From the NCBI RefSeq assembly GCF_050948175.1, contig NW_027490170.1:992001-1056000 (forward strand): a stretch of 64,000 bases of DNA. The letters run 5' to 3'. The stretch is from Xylocopa sonorina. Taxonomy: Eukaryota > Arthropoda > Insecta > Hymenoptera > Apidae. Position numbers and translations under genes: made by a program. A model generated the notes under the pieces. It did not search any database, was not told where the DNA came from, and saw nothing but the letters and a program-made list of their open reading frames with translations. Positions 38,511-51,360 of this stretch are shown here, piece after piece (position 1 is the stretch's first letter; each line of letters starts with the position of its first letter).

Positions 38511-41500
38511 GCTAGGAAATAGCGTTTGCAGATGTTTGCGTATCGTGGCATTAGAGTACTAACGCTTCTCAAAACGCGGTATCGCTTCTCATTTCTATGT
38601 TTCAAGATAGTATATAATATTCATCGGGTAGTGTCATGTATACCTTGCATACACTTCAATTGAATGTAAATGCGACATTTCCTTGCTAGGAAATAGCGTT
38701 TGCAGATGTCTACGTATCGTAGCATTAGAGTTCTAATGCTTCTCAAAACGCGATATCGCTACTCATTACTATGTTTCATGATAATATATAATATTCACTG
38801 TGGAGCGTTATGTATACCTCGTATTCATTTCAAAAGAATGTAAATGCGACACTTCCCTGCTAGGAAATAGCGTTTGTAGATGCCTACGTATCGAAGCAAT
38901 AGGTTTCTAAAGCTTGCTAATTCGCGATATCGCATCTCATATCTATGTTTCATGATAATATATAATATTCATTGCGAAGTGTCATGTATACCTCGCATAC
39001 ACTTCAAACGAATGTAAATGCGACACTTCCTTGCTAGGAAATAGCGTTTGCAGATGTCTACGTATCGTAGCATTAGTTCTCTAATGCTACTCAAAACGCG
39101 ACAGCGTTTCCCATTTCTATGTTTCATGATAGTATATAATATTTATCGAGTAGTGTCATGTATACCTTGCATACACTTCAAATGAATGTAAATGCGACAC
39201 TTCCTTCCTAGGAAATAGCGTTTGAAGATGTCTACGTATCGTGGCATTAGAGTACTATATCTTCTCAAAACGCGATATCGCTTCTCATTTCTATGTTTCA
39301 TGATAATATATAATATTCATTGCGAAGTGTCACGTATACCTCGCATACACTTCAAACGAATGTAAACGCCACACTTCCTTGCTAGGAAATAGCGTTTGCA
39401 GATATCTACGTATCGTAGCATTAGTGCTCTAATGCTTCTCAAAACGCGACAGCGTTTCTCATTTCTATGTTTCATGATAGTATATAATATTCATCGAGTA
39501 GTGTCATGTATACCTTGCATACACTTCAAATGAATGTAAATGCGACAGTTCCTTGCTAGGAAATAGCGTTTGCAGATGTCTGCGTATCGTGGCATTAGAG
39601 TTCTAATGCTTCTCAAAACGCGATATCGCATCTCATTTCTATGTTGCATGATAAGATATAATATTCATTGTGCAGACTTATGTATATCTCGTCTATACTT
39701 CAAATGGATGTAAATGCGACACTTCCTTCCTAGGAAAAAGCGTTTGCAGATGTCTACGTATCGAAGCAATAGAGTTCTAATGTTTCCTAAATCGCCATAT
39801 TGCATCTCATTTCTATGTTTCATGATAAGATATAATATACATTGTGGAGTCTTATGTGTACGTCGTATTTACTTCAAAAGAATGTAACCGCGACACTTCC
39901 TTGCCAGGAAATAGCGTTTGCAGATGTCTACGTATCGTAGCATTAGAGTTCTAATGCCTCTCAAAACGCGATATCGCTACTCATTACTATGTTTCATGAT
40001 AATATATAATATTCACTGTGTAGTGTTATGTATACCTCGTATTCATTTCAAAAGAATGTAAATGCGACACATCCTTGCCAGGAAATAGCGTTTGCAGATG
40101 TCTACGTATCGTAGCATTAGAGTTCTAATGCTTCTCAAAACGCGATATCGCTACTCATTACTATGTTTCATGATAATATATGATACTCACTGTGGAGTGT
40201 TATGTATACCTCGTATTCATTTCAAAAGAATGTAAATGCGATACTTCCTTGCTAGGAAATAGCGTTTGCAGATGTCTACGTATCGTAGCATTAGTGCTCT
40301 AATGCTTCTCAAAACGCGACATCGTTTCTCCTTTCTATGTTTCATGATAATATATAATATTCATTGCGAAGTGTCACGTATACCTCGCATGCACTTCAAA
40401 CGAATGTAAATGCGACACTTCCTTGCTAGGAAATAGCGTTTGCAGATGTCTACGTATCGTAGCATTAGTGCTCTAATGCTTCTCATAACGCGACAGCGTT
40501 TCTCATTTCTATGTTTCATGATAGCATATAATATTCATCGAGTAGTGTCATGTATACCTTACATACACTTCAAATGAATGTAAATGCGACACTTCCTTGC
40601 TAGGAAATAGCGTTTGCTGATGTCTTCGTATCGAAGCAATAGGGTTCTAAAGCTTCCTTAATCGCGATATAGCATCTCATATCTATGTTTCATGATACTA
40701 TATGATATTCATTGCGAAGTGTCACGAATACCTCGCGTACACTTCAAACGAATGTAAATGCGACACTTGCTTGCTAGGAAATAGCGTTTGCAGATGTCTA
40801 CGTATCGTAGCATTAGTGCTCTAATATTTCTCAAAGCGCGACATCGTTTCTCCTTTCTATGTTTCATGATAGTATATAATATTCATTGCGTAGTGTCATG
40901 TATACCTCGCATACACTTCAAATGAATGTAAATGCTGACAATTCCTTGCTTGGAAATGGCGTTTGCAGATGTCTAGGTATCGAAGCAATAGAGTTCTAAT
41001 GCTTCTTAAATCGCCATATTGCATCTCATTCCTATGTTTCATTATAAGATATAATATTCATTGTGGAGTGTTATGTATAAATCGTATTCACTTCAAAAGT
41101 ATGAAAATGCGACACTTCCTTGCTAGGAAATAGCGTTTGCAGATGTCTACGTATCGTAGCATTAGTGCTCTAATGCTTCTCAAAACGCGACATCGTTTCT
41201 CCTTTCTATGTTTCATGATAATATATAATATTCATTGCGAAGTGTCACGTATACCTCGCATACACTTCAAACGAATGTAAATGCGACACTTCCTTGCTAG
41301 GAAATAGCGTTTGCAGATGTCTACGTATCGTAGCATTAGTGCTCTAATGCTTCTCAAAACGCGACAGCGTTTCTCATTTCTATGTTTCACGATAGTATAT
41401 AATATTCATCGAGTAGTGTCATGTATACCTTGCATGCACTTCAAATGAATGTAAATGCGACACTTCCTTCCTAGGAAATAGCGTTTGAAGATGTCTACGT

Positions 41501-43655
41501 ATCGTGGCATTAGAGTACTATATCTTCTCAAAACGCGATATCGCTTCTCATTTCTATGTTTCTTTATAATATATAATATTCATTGCGAAGTGTCATGTAT
41601 ACCTCGCATGCCCTTAAAATGAATTAGATGCGACATTTCCTTGCTAGGAAGTAGCGTTTACAGATGTCTGCGTATAGATGCAATAGAATTCTAACGCTTC
41701 TTAAATCGCCATATTGCATCCCATTTCTATGTTTCATGATAAGATATATTATTCATTGTGGAGTCTTATGTATACGTCGTATTTACTTCAATAGAATGTA
41801 ACCGCGACACATCCTTGCCAGCAAATAGCGTTTGCAGATGTCTACGTATCGTGGCATTAGATTTCTAATGCTTCTCAAAACGCGATATCGCTATTCACTA
41901 CTATGTTTCATGATAAGATATAATATTCATTGCGAATTGTCACGTATACCTCGCATACACTTCAAACGAATGTAAATGCGACACTTCCTTGCTAGGAAAT
42001 AGCGTTTGCTGATGTCTTTGTATCGAAGCAATAGGGTTCTAAAGCTTCTTAAATCGCGATATCGGATCTCATTTCTATGTTTCATGATAAGATATAATAT
42101 TCATTGTGCAGTGTTATGTATATCTCGCATACACTTCAATTGAATGTAAATGCGACACTTCCTTGCTAGGAAATAGCGTTTGCAGATGTCTGCGTATCGT
42201 GGCATTAGGGTTCTAACGCTTCTCAAAACGCGGTATCGCTTCTCATTTCTATGTTTCAAGATAGTATATAATATTCATCGGGTAGTGTCATGTATACCTT
42301 GCATACACTTCAATTGAATGTAAATGCGACACTTCCTTGCTAGGAAATAGCGTTTGCAGATGTCTGCGTATCGTGGCATTAGAGTACTAACGCTTCTCAA
42401 AACGCGGTGTCGCTTCTCATTTCTATGTTTCAAGATAGTATATAATATTCATCGGGTAGTGTCATGTATACCTTGCATACACTTCAATTGAATGTAAATG
42501 CGACATTTCCTTGCTAGGAAGTAGCGTTTACAGATGTCTACTTATGGATCCAATAGAATTCTAACGCTTCTTAGATCGTCATATCGCATCTCATTTCTAT
42601 GTTTCATGATAATATATAATATTCACTGTGGAGTGTTATGTACACCTCGTACTCACTTCAAAAGAATGTAAATGCGACACTTCCTTGCTTGGAAATAGCG
42701 TTTGCAGATGTCTTCGTATCGAAGCAATAGAGTTCTAATGCTTCTTAAATCGCCTTATCGCATCTCATTTTTATGTTTCATGATAAGATATAATATTCAC
42801 TGTGCAGTGTTATGTATACCTCGTATTCACTTCAGAAGAATGTAAATGCGACACTTCCTTGCTAGGAAATAGCGTTTGCAGATGTCTACGTATCGTAGCA
42901 TTAGAGTTCTAATGCTTCTCAGAACGCGATATCGCTACTCATTACTATGTTTCATCATAATATATAATATTCACTGTGAAGTGTTATGTATACCTCGTAT
43001 TCATTTCAAAAGAATGTAAATGCGACACTTCCTTGCTAGGAAATAGCGTTTGCAGATGCCTACGTATCGAAGCAATAGGTTTCTAAAGCTTGCTAATTCG
43101 CGATATCGCATCTCATATCTATGTTTCATGATAATATATAATATTCATTGCGAAGTGTCACGTATACCTCGCATGCACTTCAAACGAATGTAAATGCGAC
43201 ACTTCCTTGCTAGGAAATAGCGTTTGCAGATGTCTACGTATCGTAGCATTAGTGCTCTAATGCTTCTCAAAACGCGACAGCGTTTCTCATTTCTATGTTT
43301 CATGATAGTATATAATATTCATCGAGTAGTGTCATGTATAACTTGCATACACTTCAAATGAATGTAAATGCGACACTTCCTTGCTAGGAAATAGCGTTTG
43401 CTGATGTCTACGTATCGAAGCAATAGAGTTCTAAAGCTTTTTAAATCGCGATATCGAATTTCATTTCTATGTTTCATGATAAGATATAATATTCATTGGT
43501 CAGTGTTATGTATATCTCGTCTATACTTCAAATGAATGTAAATGCGACACTTCCTTCCTAGGAAATAGCGTTTGCAGATGTCTACGTATCGAAGCAATAG
43601 AGTTCTAATGTTTCCTAAATCGCCATATTGCATCTCATTTCTATGTTTCATGATA

Positions 43656-45762
43656 AGATATAATATACATTGTGGAGTCTTATGTATACTTCGTATTTAC
43701 TTCAAAAGAATGTAACCGCGACACTTCCTTGCCAGGAAATAGCGTTTGCAGATGTCTGCGTATCGTGGCATTAGAGTTCTAATGCTTCTCAAAACGCGGT
43801 ATCGCTTCTCATTTCTATGTTTCGTGATAATATATAATATTCATTGCGAAGTGCCATGTATATCTCGCATACACCTCAAATGAATGTAAATGCGACACTT
43901 CCTTGCTAGGAAATAGCGTTTGCAGATGTCTACGTATCGTAGCATTAGTGCTGTAATGCTTCTCAAAACGCGACAGCGTTTCTAATTTCTATGTTTCATG
44001 ATAGTATATAATATTCATCGAGTAGTGTCATGTATACCTTGCATACACTTCAAATGAATGTAAATGCGACACTTCCCTGCTAGGAAATAGCGTTTGCTGA
44101 TGTCTTCGCATCGAAGCAATAGAGTTCTAAAGCTTCTTAAATCGCGATATCGCTTCTCATTTCTATGTTTCATGATAAGATATAATATTCATTGTGCAGT
44201 GTTATGTATATCTCGCATACACTTCAATTGAATGTAAATGCGACACTTCCTTGCTAGGAAATAGCGTTTGCAGATGTCTGCGAATCGTGGCATTAGAGTT
44301 CTAATGCTTCTTAAATCGCGATATCGCATCTCATTTCTATGTTTCATGATAAGATATAATATTCATTGTGCAGTGTTATGTATATCTCGTCTATAATTCA
44401 AATGAATGTAAATGCGACACTTCCTTCCTAGGAAATAGCGTTTGAAGATGTCTACGTATCGTGGCATTAGAGTTCTATAACTTCTCAAAACGCGATATCG
44501 CTTCTCATTTCTATGTTTCTTTATAATATATAATATTCATTGCGAAGTGTCATGTATACCTCGCATACACTTAAAATGAATTAAATGCGACATATCCTTG
44601 CTAGGAAGTAGCGTTTGCAGATGTCTACGTATCGAAGCAATAGATTTCTAAAGCTTGCTAATTCGCGATATCGCATCTCATATCTATGTTTCATGATAAT
44701 ATATAATATTCATTGCGAAGTGTCACGTATACCTCGCATACACTTCAATCGAATGTAAATGCGACACTTCCTAGCTAGGAAATAGCGTTTGCAGATGCCT
44801 ACGTATCGTAGCATAAGTTCTCTAATGCTACTCAAAACGCGACAGCGTTTCTCATTTCTATGTTTCATGATAGTATATAATATTCATCGAGTAGTGTCAT
44901 GTATACCTTGCATACACTTCAAATGAATGTAAATGCGACACTTCCTTCCTAGGAAATAGCGTTTGAAGATGCCTGCGTATCGAAGCAATAGAGTTCTAAT
45001 ACTTCTTAAATCGCTATATCGCATCTCATTTCTATGTTTCATGATAAGATATAATATTCATTGTGCAGTATTATGTATATCTCGTCTATACTTCAAATTA
45101 ATGTAAATGCGACACTTCCTTGCTAGGAAATAGCGTTTGCAGATGTCTACGTATCGTAGCATTAGTGCTCTAATGCTTCTCAAAACGCGACATCGTTTCT
45201 CCTTTCTATGTTTCATGATAATATATAATATTCATTGCGAAGTGTCACGTATACCTCGCATACACTTCAAACGAATGTAAATGCGACACTTCCTTGCTAG
45301 GAAATAGCGTTTGCAGATGTCTACGTATATAACGTAATAACGTCTACGTATATAATATTCATCGAGTAGTGTCATGTATACCTTACATACACTTCAAATG
45401 AATGTAAATGCGACACTTCCTTGCTAGGAAGTAGCGTTTGCTGATGTCATCGTATCGAAGCAGTTTGGTTCTAAAGCTTCCTTAATCGCGATATCGCATC
45501 TCATATCTATGTTTCATGATACTATATAATATTCACTGCGAAGTGTCACGTATACCTCGCGTACACTTCAAACGAATGTAAATGCGACACTTCCTTGCTA
45601 GGAAATAGCGTTTGCAGATGTCTACGTATCGTGGCATTAGAGTTCTATAACTTCTCAAAATGCGATATCGCTTCTCATTTCTATGTTTCTTTATAATATA
45701 TAATATTCATTGCGAAGTGTCATGTATACCTCGCATACACTTAAAATGAATTAAATGCGACA
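43656..45762. repeat. Subfamily D HOR of about 2.9-kb spacing, copy 1
   Basis: The run begins around TATAATATACATTGTGGAGT and matches 46564-48542 in the same monomer order, including the rare TTATGTATACTTCGTATTTA, CGACACTTCCCTGC and CATCGTATCGAAGCAGTTTG. The offset is 2908 at the start and 2781 at the end. The change of 127 equals one monomer missing from copy 2 (-174) plus a 47-bp-shortened monomer in copy 1 (45233-45359). The part from 44971 recurs a third time at 60961 to about 61799. Confidence 0.85.
45233..45359. repeat. Truncated and rearranged monomer (127 bp)
   Basis: This unit is 47 bp short. Comparison with its intact counterparts near 48050 and 61310 shows that 70 bp are gone between CTACGTAT and ATAATATTC. 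Both sides of the deletion end in GTAT, so it looks like a microhomology deletion. In addition, 14 bp (GTCTACGTATATAA) occur twice, at 45319-45332 and 45342-45355, 23 bp apart with CGTAATAAC between. The arithmetic fits: minus 70 plus 23 equals minus 47. The loss removes both the CATTAG..CTAATG dyad and the GCGACAGCG segment. Confidence 0.88.
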
Positions 45763-46563
45763 TATCCTTGCTAGGAAATAGCGTTTGGTGATGTCTTCGT
45801 ATCGAAGCAATAGAGTCCTAAAGCTTCTTAAATCGCGATATCGCTTCTCATTTCTATGTTTCATGATAAGATATAATATTCATTGTGCAGTGTTATGTAT
45901 ATCTCGCATACACTTCAATTGAATGTAAATGCGACACTTCCTTGCTAGGAAATAGCGTTTGCAGATGTCTGCGTATCGTGGCATTAGAGTTCTAATGCTT
46001 CTTAAACCGCGATATCGCATCTCATTTCTATGTTTCATGATAAGATATAATGTTCATTGTGCAGTGTTATGTATATCTCGTCTATAATTCAAATAAATGT
46101 AAATGCGACACTTCCTTCCTAGGAAATAGCGTTTGAAGATGTCTACGTATCGTGGCATTAGAGTTCTATATCTTCTCAAAACGCGATATCGCTTCTCATT
46201 TCTATGTTTCTTTATAATATATAATATTCATTGCGAAGTGTCATGTATACCTCGCATACACTTAAAATGAATTAAATGCGACATTTCCTTGCTAGGAAGT
46301 AGCGTTTGCAGATGTCTGCGTATCGAAGCAATAGATTTCTAAAGCTTGCTAATTCGCGATATCGCATCTCATATCTATGTTTCATGATAATATATAATAT
46401 TCATTGCGAAGTGTCACGTATACCTCGCATACACTTCAAACGAATGTAAATGCGACACTTCCTTGCTAGGAAATAGCGTTTGCTGATGTCTTCGTATCGA
46501 AGCAATAGGGTTCTAAAGCTTCCTTAACCGCGATATAGCATCTCATATCTATGTTTCATGATA

Positions 46564-48542
46564 AGATATAATATACATTGTGGAGTCTTATGTATACTTC
46601 GTATTTACTTCAAAAGAATGTAACCGCGACACTTCCTTGCCAGGAAATAGCGTTTGCAGATGTCTGCGTATCGTGGCATTAGAGTTCTAATGCTTCTCAA
46701 AACGCGGTATCGCTTCTCATTTCTATGTTTCGTGATAATATATAATATTCATTGCGAAGTGCCATGTATATCTCGCATACACCTCAAATGAATGTAAATG
46801 CGACACTTCCTTGCTAGGAAATAGCGTTTGCAGATGTCTACGTATCGTAGCATTAGTGCTGTAATGCTTCTCAAAACGCGACAGCGTTTCTAATTTCTAT
46901 GTTTCATGATAGTATATAATATTCATCGAGTAGTGTCATGTATACCTTGCATACACTTCAAATGAATGTAAATGCGACACTTCCCTGCTAGGAAATAGCG
47001 TTTGCTGATGTTTTCGCATCGAAGCAATAGAGTTCTAAAGCTTCTTAAATCGCGATATCGCTTCTCATTTCTATGTTTCATGATAAGATATAATATTCAT
47101 TGTGCAGTGTTATGTATATCTCGTCTATAATTCAAATGAATGTAAATGCGACACTTCCTTCCTAGGAAATAGCGTTTGAAGATGTCTACGTATCGTGGCA
47201 TTAGAGTTCTATAACTTCTCAAAACGCGATATCGCTTCTCATTTCTATGTTTCTTTATAATATATAATATTCATTGCGAAGTGTCATGTATACCTCGCAT
47301 ACACTTAAAATGAATTAAATGCGACATATCCTTGCTAGGAAGTAGCGTTTGCAGATGTCTACGTATCGAAGCAATAGATTTCTAAAGCTTGCTAATTCGC
47401 GATATCGCATCTCATATCTATGTTTCATGATAATATATAATATTCATTGCGAAGTGTCACGTATACCTCGCATACACTTCAATCGAATGTAAATGCGACA
47501 CTTCCTAGCTAGGAAATAGCGTTTGCAGATGCCTACGTATCGTAGCATAAGTTCTCTAATGCTACTCAAAACGCGACAGCGTTTCTCATTTCTATGTTTC
47601 ATGATAGTATATAATATTCATCGAGTAGTGTCATGTATACCTTGCATACACTTCAATTGAATGTAAATGCGACACTTCCTTCCTAGGAAATAGCGTTTGA
47701 AGATGCCTGCGTATCGAAGCAATAGAGTTCTAATACTTCTTAAATCGCTATATCGCATCTCATTTCTATGTTTCATGATAAGATATAATATTCATTGTGC
47801 AGTATTATGTATATCTCGTCTATACTTCAAATTAATGTAAATGCGACACTTCCTTGCTAGGAAATAGCGTTTGCAGATGTCTACGTATCGTAGCATTAGT
47901 GCTCTAATGCTTCTCAAAACGCGACATCGTTTCTCCTTTCTATGTTTCATGATAATATATAATATTCATTGCGAAGTGTCACGTATACCTCGCATACACT
48001 TCAAACGAATGTAAATGCGACACTTCCTTGCTAGGAAATAGCGTTTGCAGATGTCTACGTATCGTAGCATTAGTGCTCTAATGCTTCTCAAAACGCGACA
48101 GCGTTTCTCATTTCTATGTTTCATGATAGTATATAATATTCATCGAGTAGTGTCATGTATACCTTACATACACTTCAAATGAATGTAAATGCGACACTTC
48201 CTTGCTAGGAAGTAGCGTTTGCTGATGTCATCGTATCGAAGCAGTTTGGTTCTAAAGCTTCCTTAATCGCGATATCGCATCTCATATCTGTGTTTCATGA
48301 TACTATATAATATTCACTGCGAAGTGTCACGTATACCTCGCGTATACTTCAAACGAATGTAAATGCGACACTTCCTTGCTAGGAAATAGCGTTTGCAGAT
48401 GTCCACGTATCGTGGCATTAGAGTTCTATATCTTCTCAAAACGCGATATCGCTTCTCATTTCTATGTTTCTTTATAATATATAATATTCATTGCGAAGTG
48501 TCATGTATACCTCGCATACACTTAAAATGAATTAAATGCGAC
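46564..48542. repeat. Subfamily D HOR of about 2.9-kb spacing, copy 2
   Basis: This is the partner of 43656-45762. It lacks the copy-1 monomer at about 44212-44394, with TATCTCGCATACACTTCAAT and GTCTGCGAATCGTGG, but keeps the full-length version of the monomer that is truncated at 45233. Small substitutions separate the copies, for example GATGTTTTCGCATC here versus GATGTCTTCGCATC. The match fades at about 48543, where CATTTCC replaces CATATCC. Confidence 0.84.
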
Positions 48543-49456
48543 ATTTCCTTGCTAGGAAGTAGCGTTTGCAGATGTCTACGTATCGAAGCAATAGATTTCT
48601 AAAGCTTGCTAATTCGCGATATCGCATCTCATATCTATGTTTCATGATAATATATAATATTCATTGCGAAGTGTCACGTATACCTCGCATACACTTCAAA
48701 CGAATGTAAATGCGACACTTCCTTGCTAGGAAATAGCGTTTGCTGATGTCTTCGTATCGAAGCAATAGGGTTCTAAAGCTTCCTTAACCGCGATATCGCA
48801 TCTCATATCTAAGTTTCATGGTACTATATAATATTCATTGCGAAGTGTCACGTATACCTCGCGTATACTTCAAACGAATGTAAATGCGACACTTCCTTGC
48901 TAGGAAATAGCGTTTGCAGATGTCTACGTATCGTAGCATTAGTGCTCTAATGCTTCTCAAAACGCGACAGCGTTTCTCATTTCTATGTTTCATGATAGTA
49001 TATAATATTCATCGAGTAGTGTCATGTATACCTTGCATACACTTCAAATAAATGTAAATGCGACACTTCCTTGCTAGGAAATAGCGTTTGCAGATGTCTA
49101 CGTATCGTAGCATTAGAGTCCTAATGCTTCTCAGAACGCGATATCGCTACTCATTACTATGTTTCATCATAATATATAATATTCACTGTGAAGTGTTATG
49201 TATACCTCGTATTCATTTCAAAAGAATGTAAATGCGACACTTCCTTGCTAGGAAATAGCGTTTGCAGGTGTCTACGTATCGAAGCAATAGATTTCTAAAG
49301 CTTGCTAATTCGCGATATCGCATCTCATATCTATGTTTCATGATAATATATAATATTCATTGCGAAGTGTCACGTATACCTCGCATACACTTCAAACGAA
49401 TGTAAATGCGACACTTCCTTGCTAGGAAATAGCGTTTGCAGATGTCTACGTATCGT

Positions 49457-49476
49457 AGCATTAGAGCTCTAATGCT
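49457..49476. other. 20-bp perfect palindrome within a monomer
   Basis: AGCATTAGAGCTCTAATGCT reads the same on both strands. It is the fully symmetric form of a site that in most subfamily D monomers is AGCATTAG-TGCT-CTAATGCT (8-bp arms, 4-bp loop), and in ordinary monomers is AGCAATAG-AGTT-CTAATGCT with one mismatch. It lies at consensus positions 100-119. Whether any protein reads it is unknown. Confidence 0.9.
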
Positions 49477-50929
49477 TTTCAAAACGCGATATCGCTACTC
49501 ATTACTATGTTTCATGATAATATATAATATTCACTGTGGAGTGTTATGTATACCTCGTATTCATTTCAAAAGAATGTAAATGCGGCACTTCCATGCAATT
49601 AAATAGCGTTTGCATATGTCTACGTATCGACGCAATAGAGTTCTAAAGCTTCTTCAAACGCGATATCGCATCTCATTTCTAGGTTTCATGATAAGATATA
49701 ATATTCAATGTGGAGTGTTATGTATACCTCGTATTCACTTCAAAGGAATGTAAATGCGACACCTCCTTGCTATGAAATAGAGTTTGCAGGTATCTACGTA
49801 TCGTAGCAATAGAGTTCCAATTCTTATTCAAAGGCGAGATCGCATCTCATTTCTGTTTCATGATAAAAAATAATATTCATTGCGAAGTGTTATGCATACC
49901 TCGTCTACTCTTCAAACGAAGGTAAATGCGACACTTCCTTGTCAGGAAATAGCGTTTGCACATGTCTACGCATCGCGACAATAGAGTTCTGATGCTTACT
50001 CAAAGGCGATATAGCATCTCATTTCTGTTTAATGACAAGATATAATATTCATTGCGATGTGTTATGCATACCTCGTCTACACTTCAAAAGAATGTAATTG
50101 CCACACTTCCTGGCCAGGAAATAGCGTTTCCGGATGTTTACCTATCGAAGCAATAAAGTTCTAATGCTTCTTAAAACGCGATATCACATCTCACTTCTAT
50201 GTTTCATAAGATATAGTATTCTTTGCGAAGTGTTATGCATACCTCGTCTACCCTTCAAAAGTATGTAAATGCCACACTTCCTTGCTAGCAATTCGCGAGT
50301 CCATATACCTACGTATCGAAGCCATAGTGTTCTAATGCTTCTTAAAACGTGATATCGCATCTCATTTCTATGTTGCATAAGAAGATATAATATTCATTGC
50401 GACGTGTTATGTATACCTCGTCTACATTTCAAAAGAAAGTAAATGTCACACATCCCTGCTAGGAAAAGCGTTTCCAGGTGTCTACGTATCGAAGCAGTAG
50501 AGTTCTAAAGCTTCTTAAATCGCGATATCGCTTCTCATATACATGTTTCGTGATAAGATGCAATATTCAATGCGTAGTGGCTTGTATACCTCGTCTACAC
50601 TTCAAATGAATGTAAATGCGACACTTCCTTGCTAGGAAATAGCGTTTGCAGATGTCTACGTATCGAAGCAATGGAGTTCTAATGCTTCTTATATAGTCAT
50701 ACCGCTTCTCATATCTACGTTCCTTGATAAGATATAATATTCATTGGGAAGTGTCATGTATATCTCGCATACACTTTAATTGAATGTAAATGCGACACTT
50801 CCTTGCTAGGAAATAGCGTTTGCAGATGTCTACGTATCGTGGCATTAGGGATCTAATGTTTCTCAAAACGCGATATCGCTTCTCATTTCTATGTCTCATG
50901 ATAATATATAATATTCATTGCGAAGTATC

Positions 50930-51360
50930 ATGTATACCTCGCATACACTTTAATCGAATGTACATGCGACACTTCCTTGCAAGGAAATAGCGATTGCAGA
51001 TGTCTACGTAACGAAGCAATAGGGTTCTAAAGCTTGCTAATTCGCGATATCGCATCTCATTTCCATGTTCAATGATAATATATAATAATCATTGCGAAGT
51101 GTCATGTACACATCGTATTCCTTTCAAAAGAATGTAAATGCGACACTACCGTGCTTGGAAATAGCGTTTGCAGATGTCTACGTATCGTGGCATTAGGGTT
51201 CTAATGTTTCTCAAAACGCGATATCGCTTCTCATTTCTATGTCTCATGATAATATATAATATTCTTTGCGAAGTGTCATGTATATCTCGCATACACTTTA
51301 ATTGAATGTACATGCGACACTTCCTTGCAACGAAATAGCGTTTGCAGATGTCTACGTATC
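50930..51360. repeat. Duplicate bracketing the divergent domain, left copy
   Basis: CACTTTAATCGAATGTACAT (or ..TTGAATG..), CTTCCTTGCAAGG, TTCCATGTTCAATGATAATA, CATGTACACATCGTATTC, CGACACTACCGTGCTTGG and CTATGTCTCATG occur here in order. They recur at about 58970-59560, where the CGACACTACC motif is 8220 bp downstream (51141/59361). The right copy has one extra monomer of the same type. The 8.2-kb offset is not a multiple of 174 (47 x 174 + 42), as expected from the shortened and indel-bearing monomers between. Confidence 0.82.

Larger units (their letters stand above)
38511..49560. repeat. Subfamily D satellite domain, first part
   Basis: Many monomers here begin CATCGAGTAGTGTCATGTAT or CATCGGGTAGTGTC, followed by ACCTTGCATACAC. 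They carry TCGTAGCATTAGTGCTCTAATGC and replace GCGATATCGC with GCGACAGCG or GCGACATCG. They are interleaved with a GATTTCTAAAGCTTGCTAAT monomer, a CCTTTCTATGTTTC monomer and a TTTCTTTATAATATATAATA monomer whose unit is a base short (GAATTAAATGCG). Multi-kilobase HORs are present and listed separately. Long segments recur in 59.6-64.0 kb. No gene was found. Confidence 0.9.
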
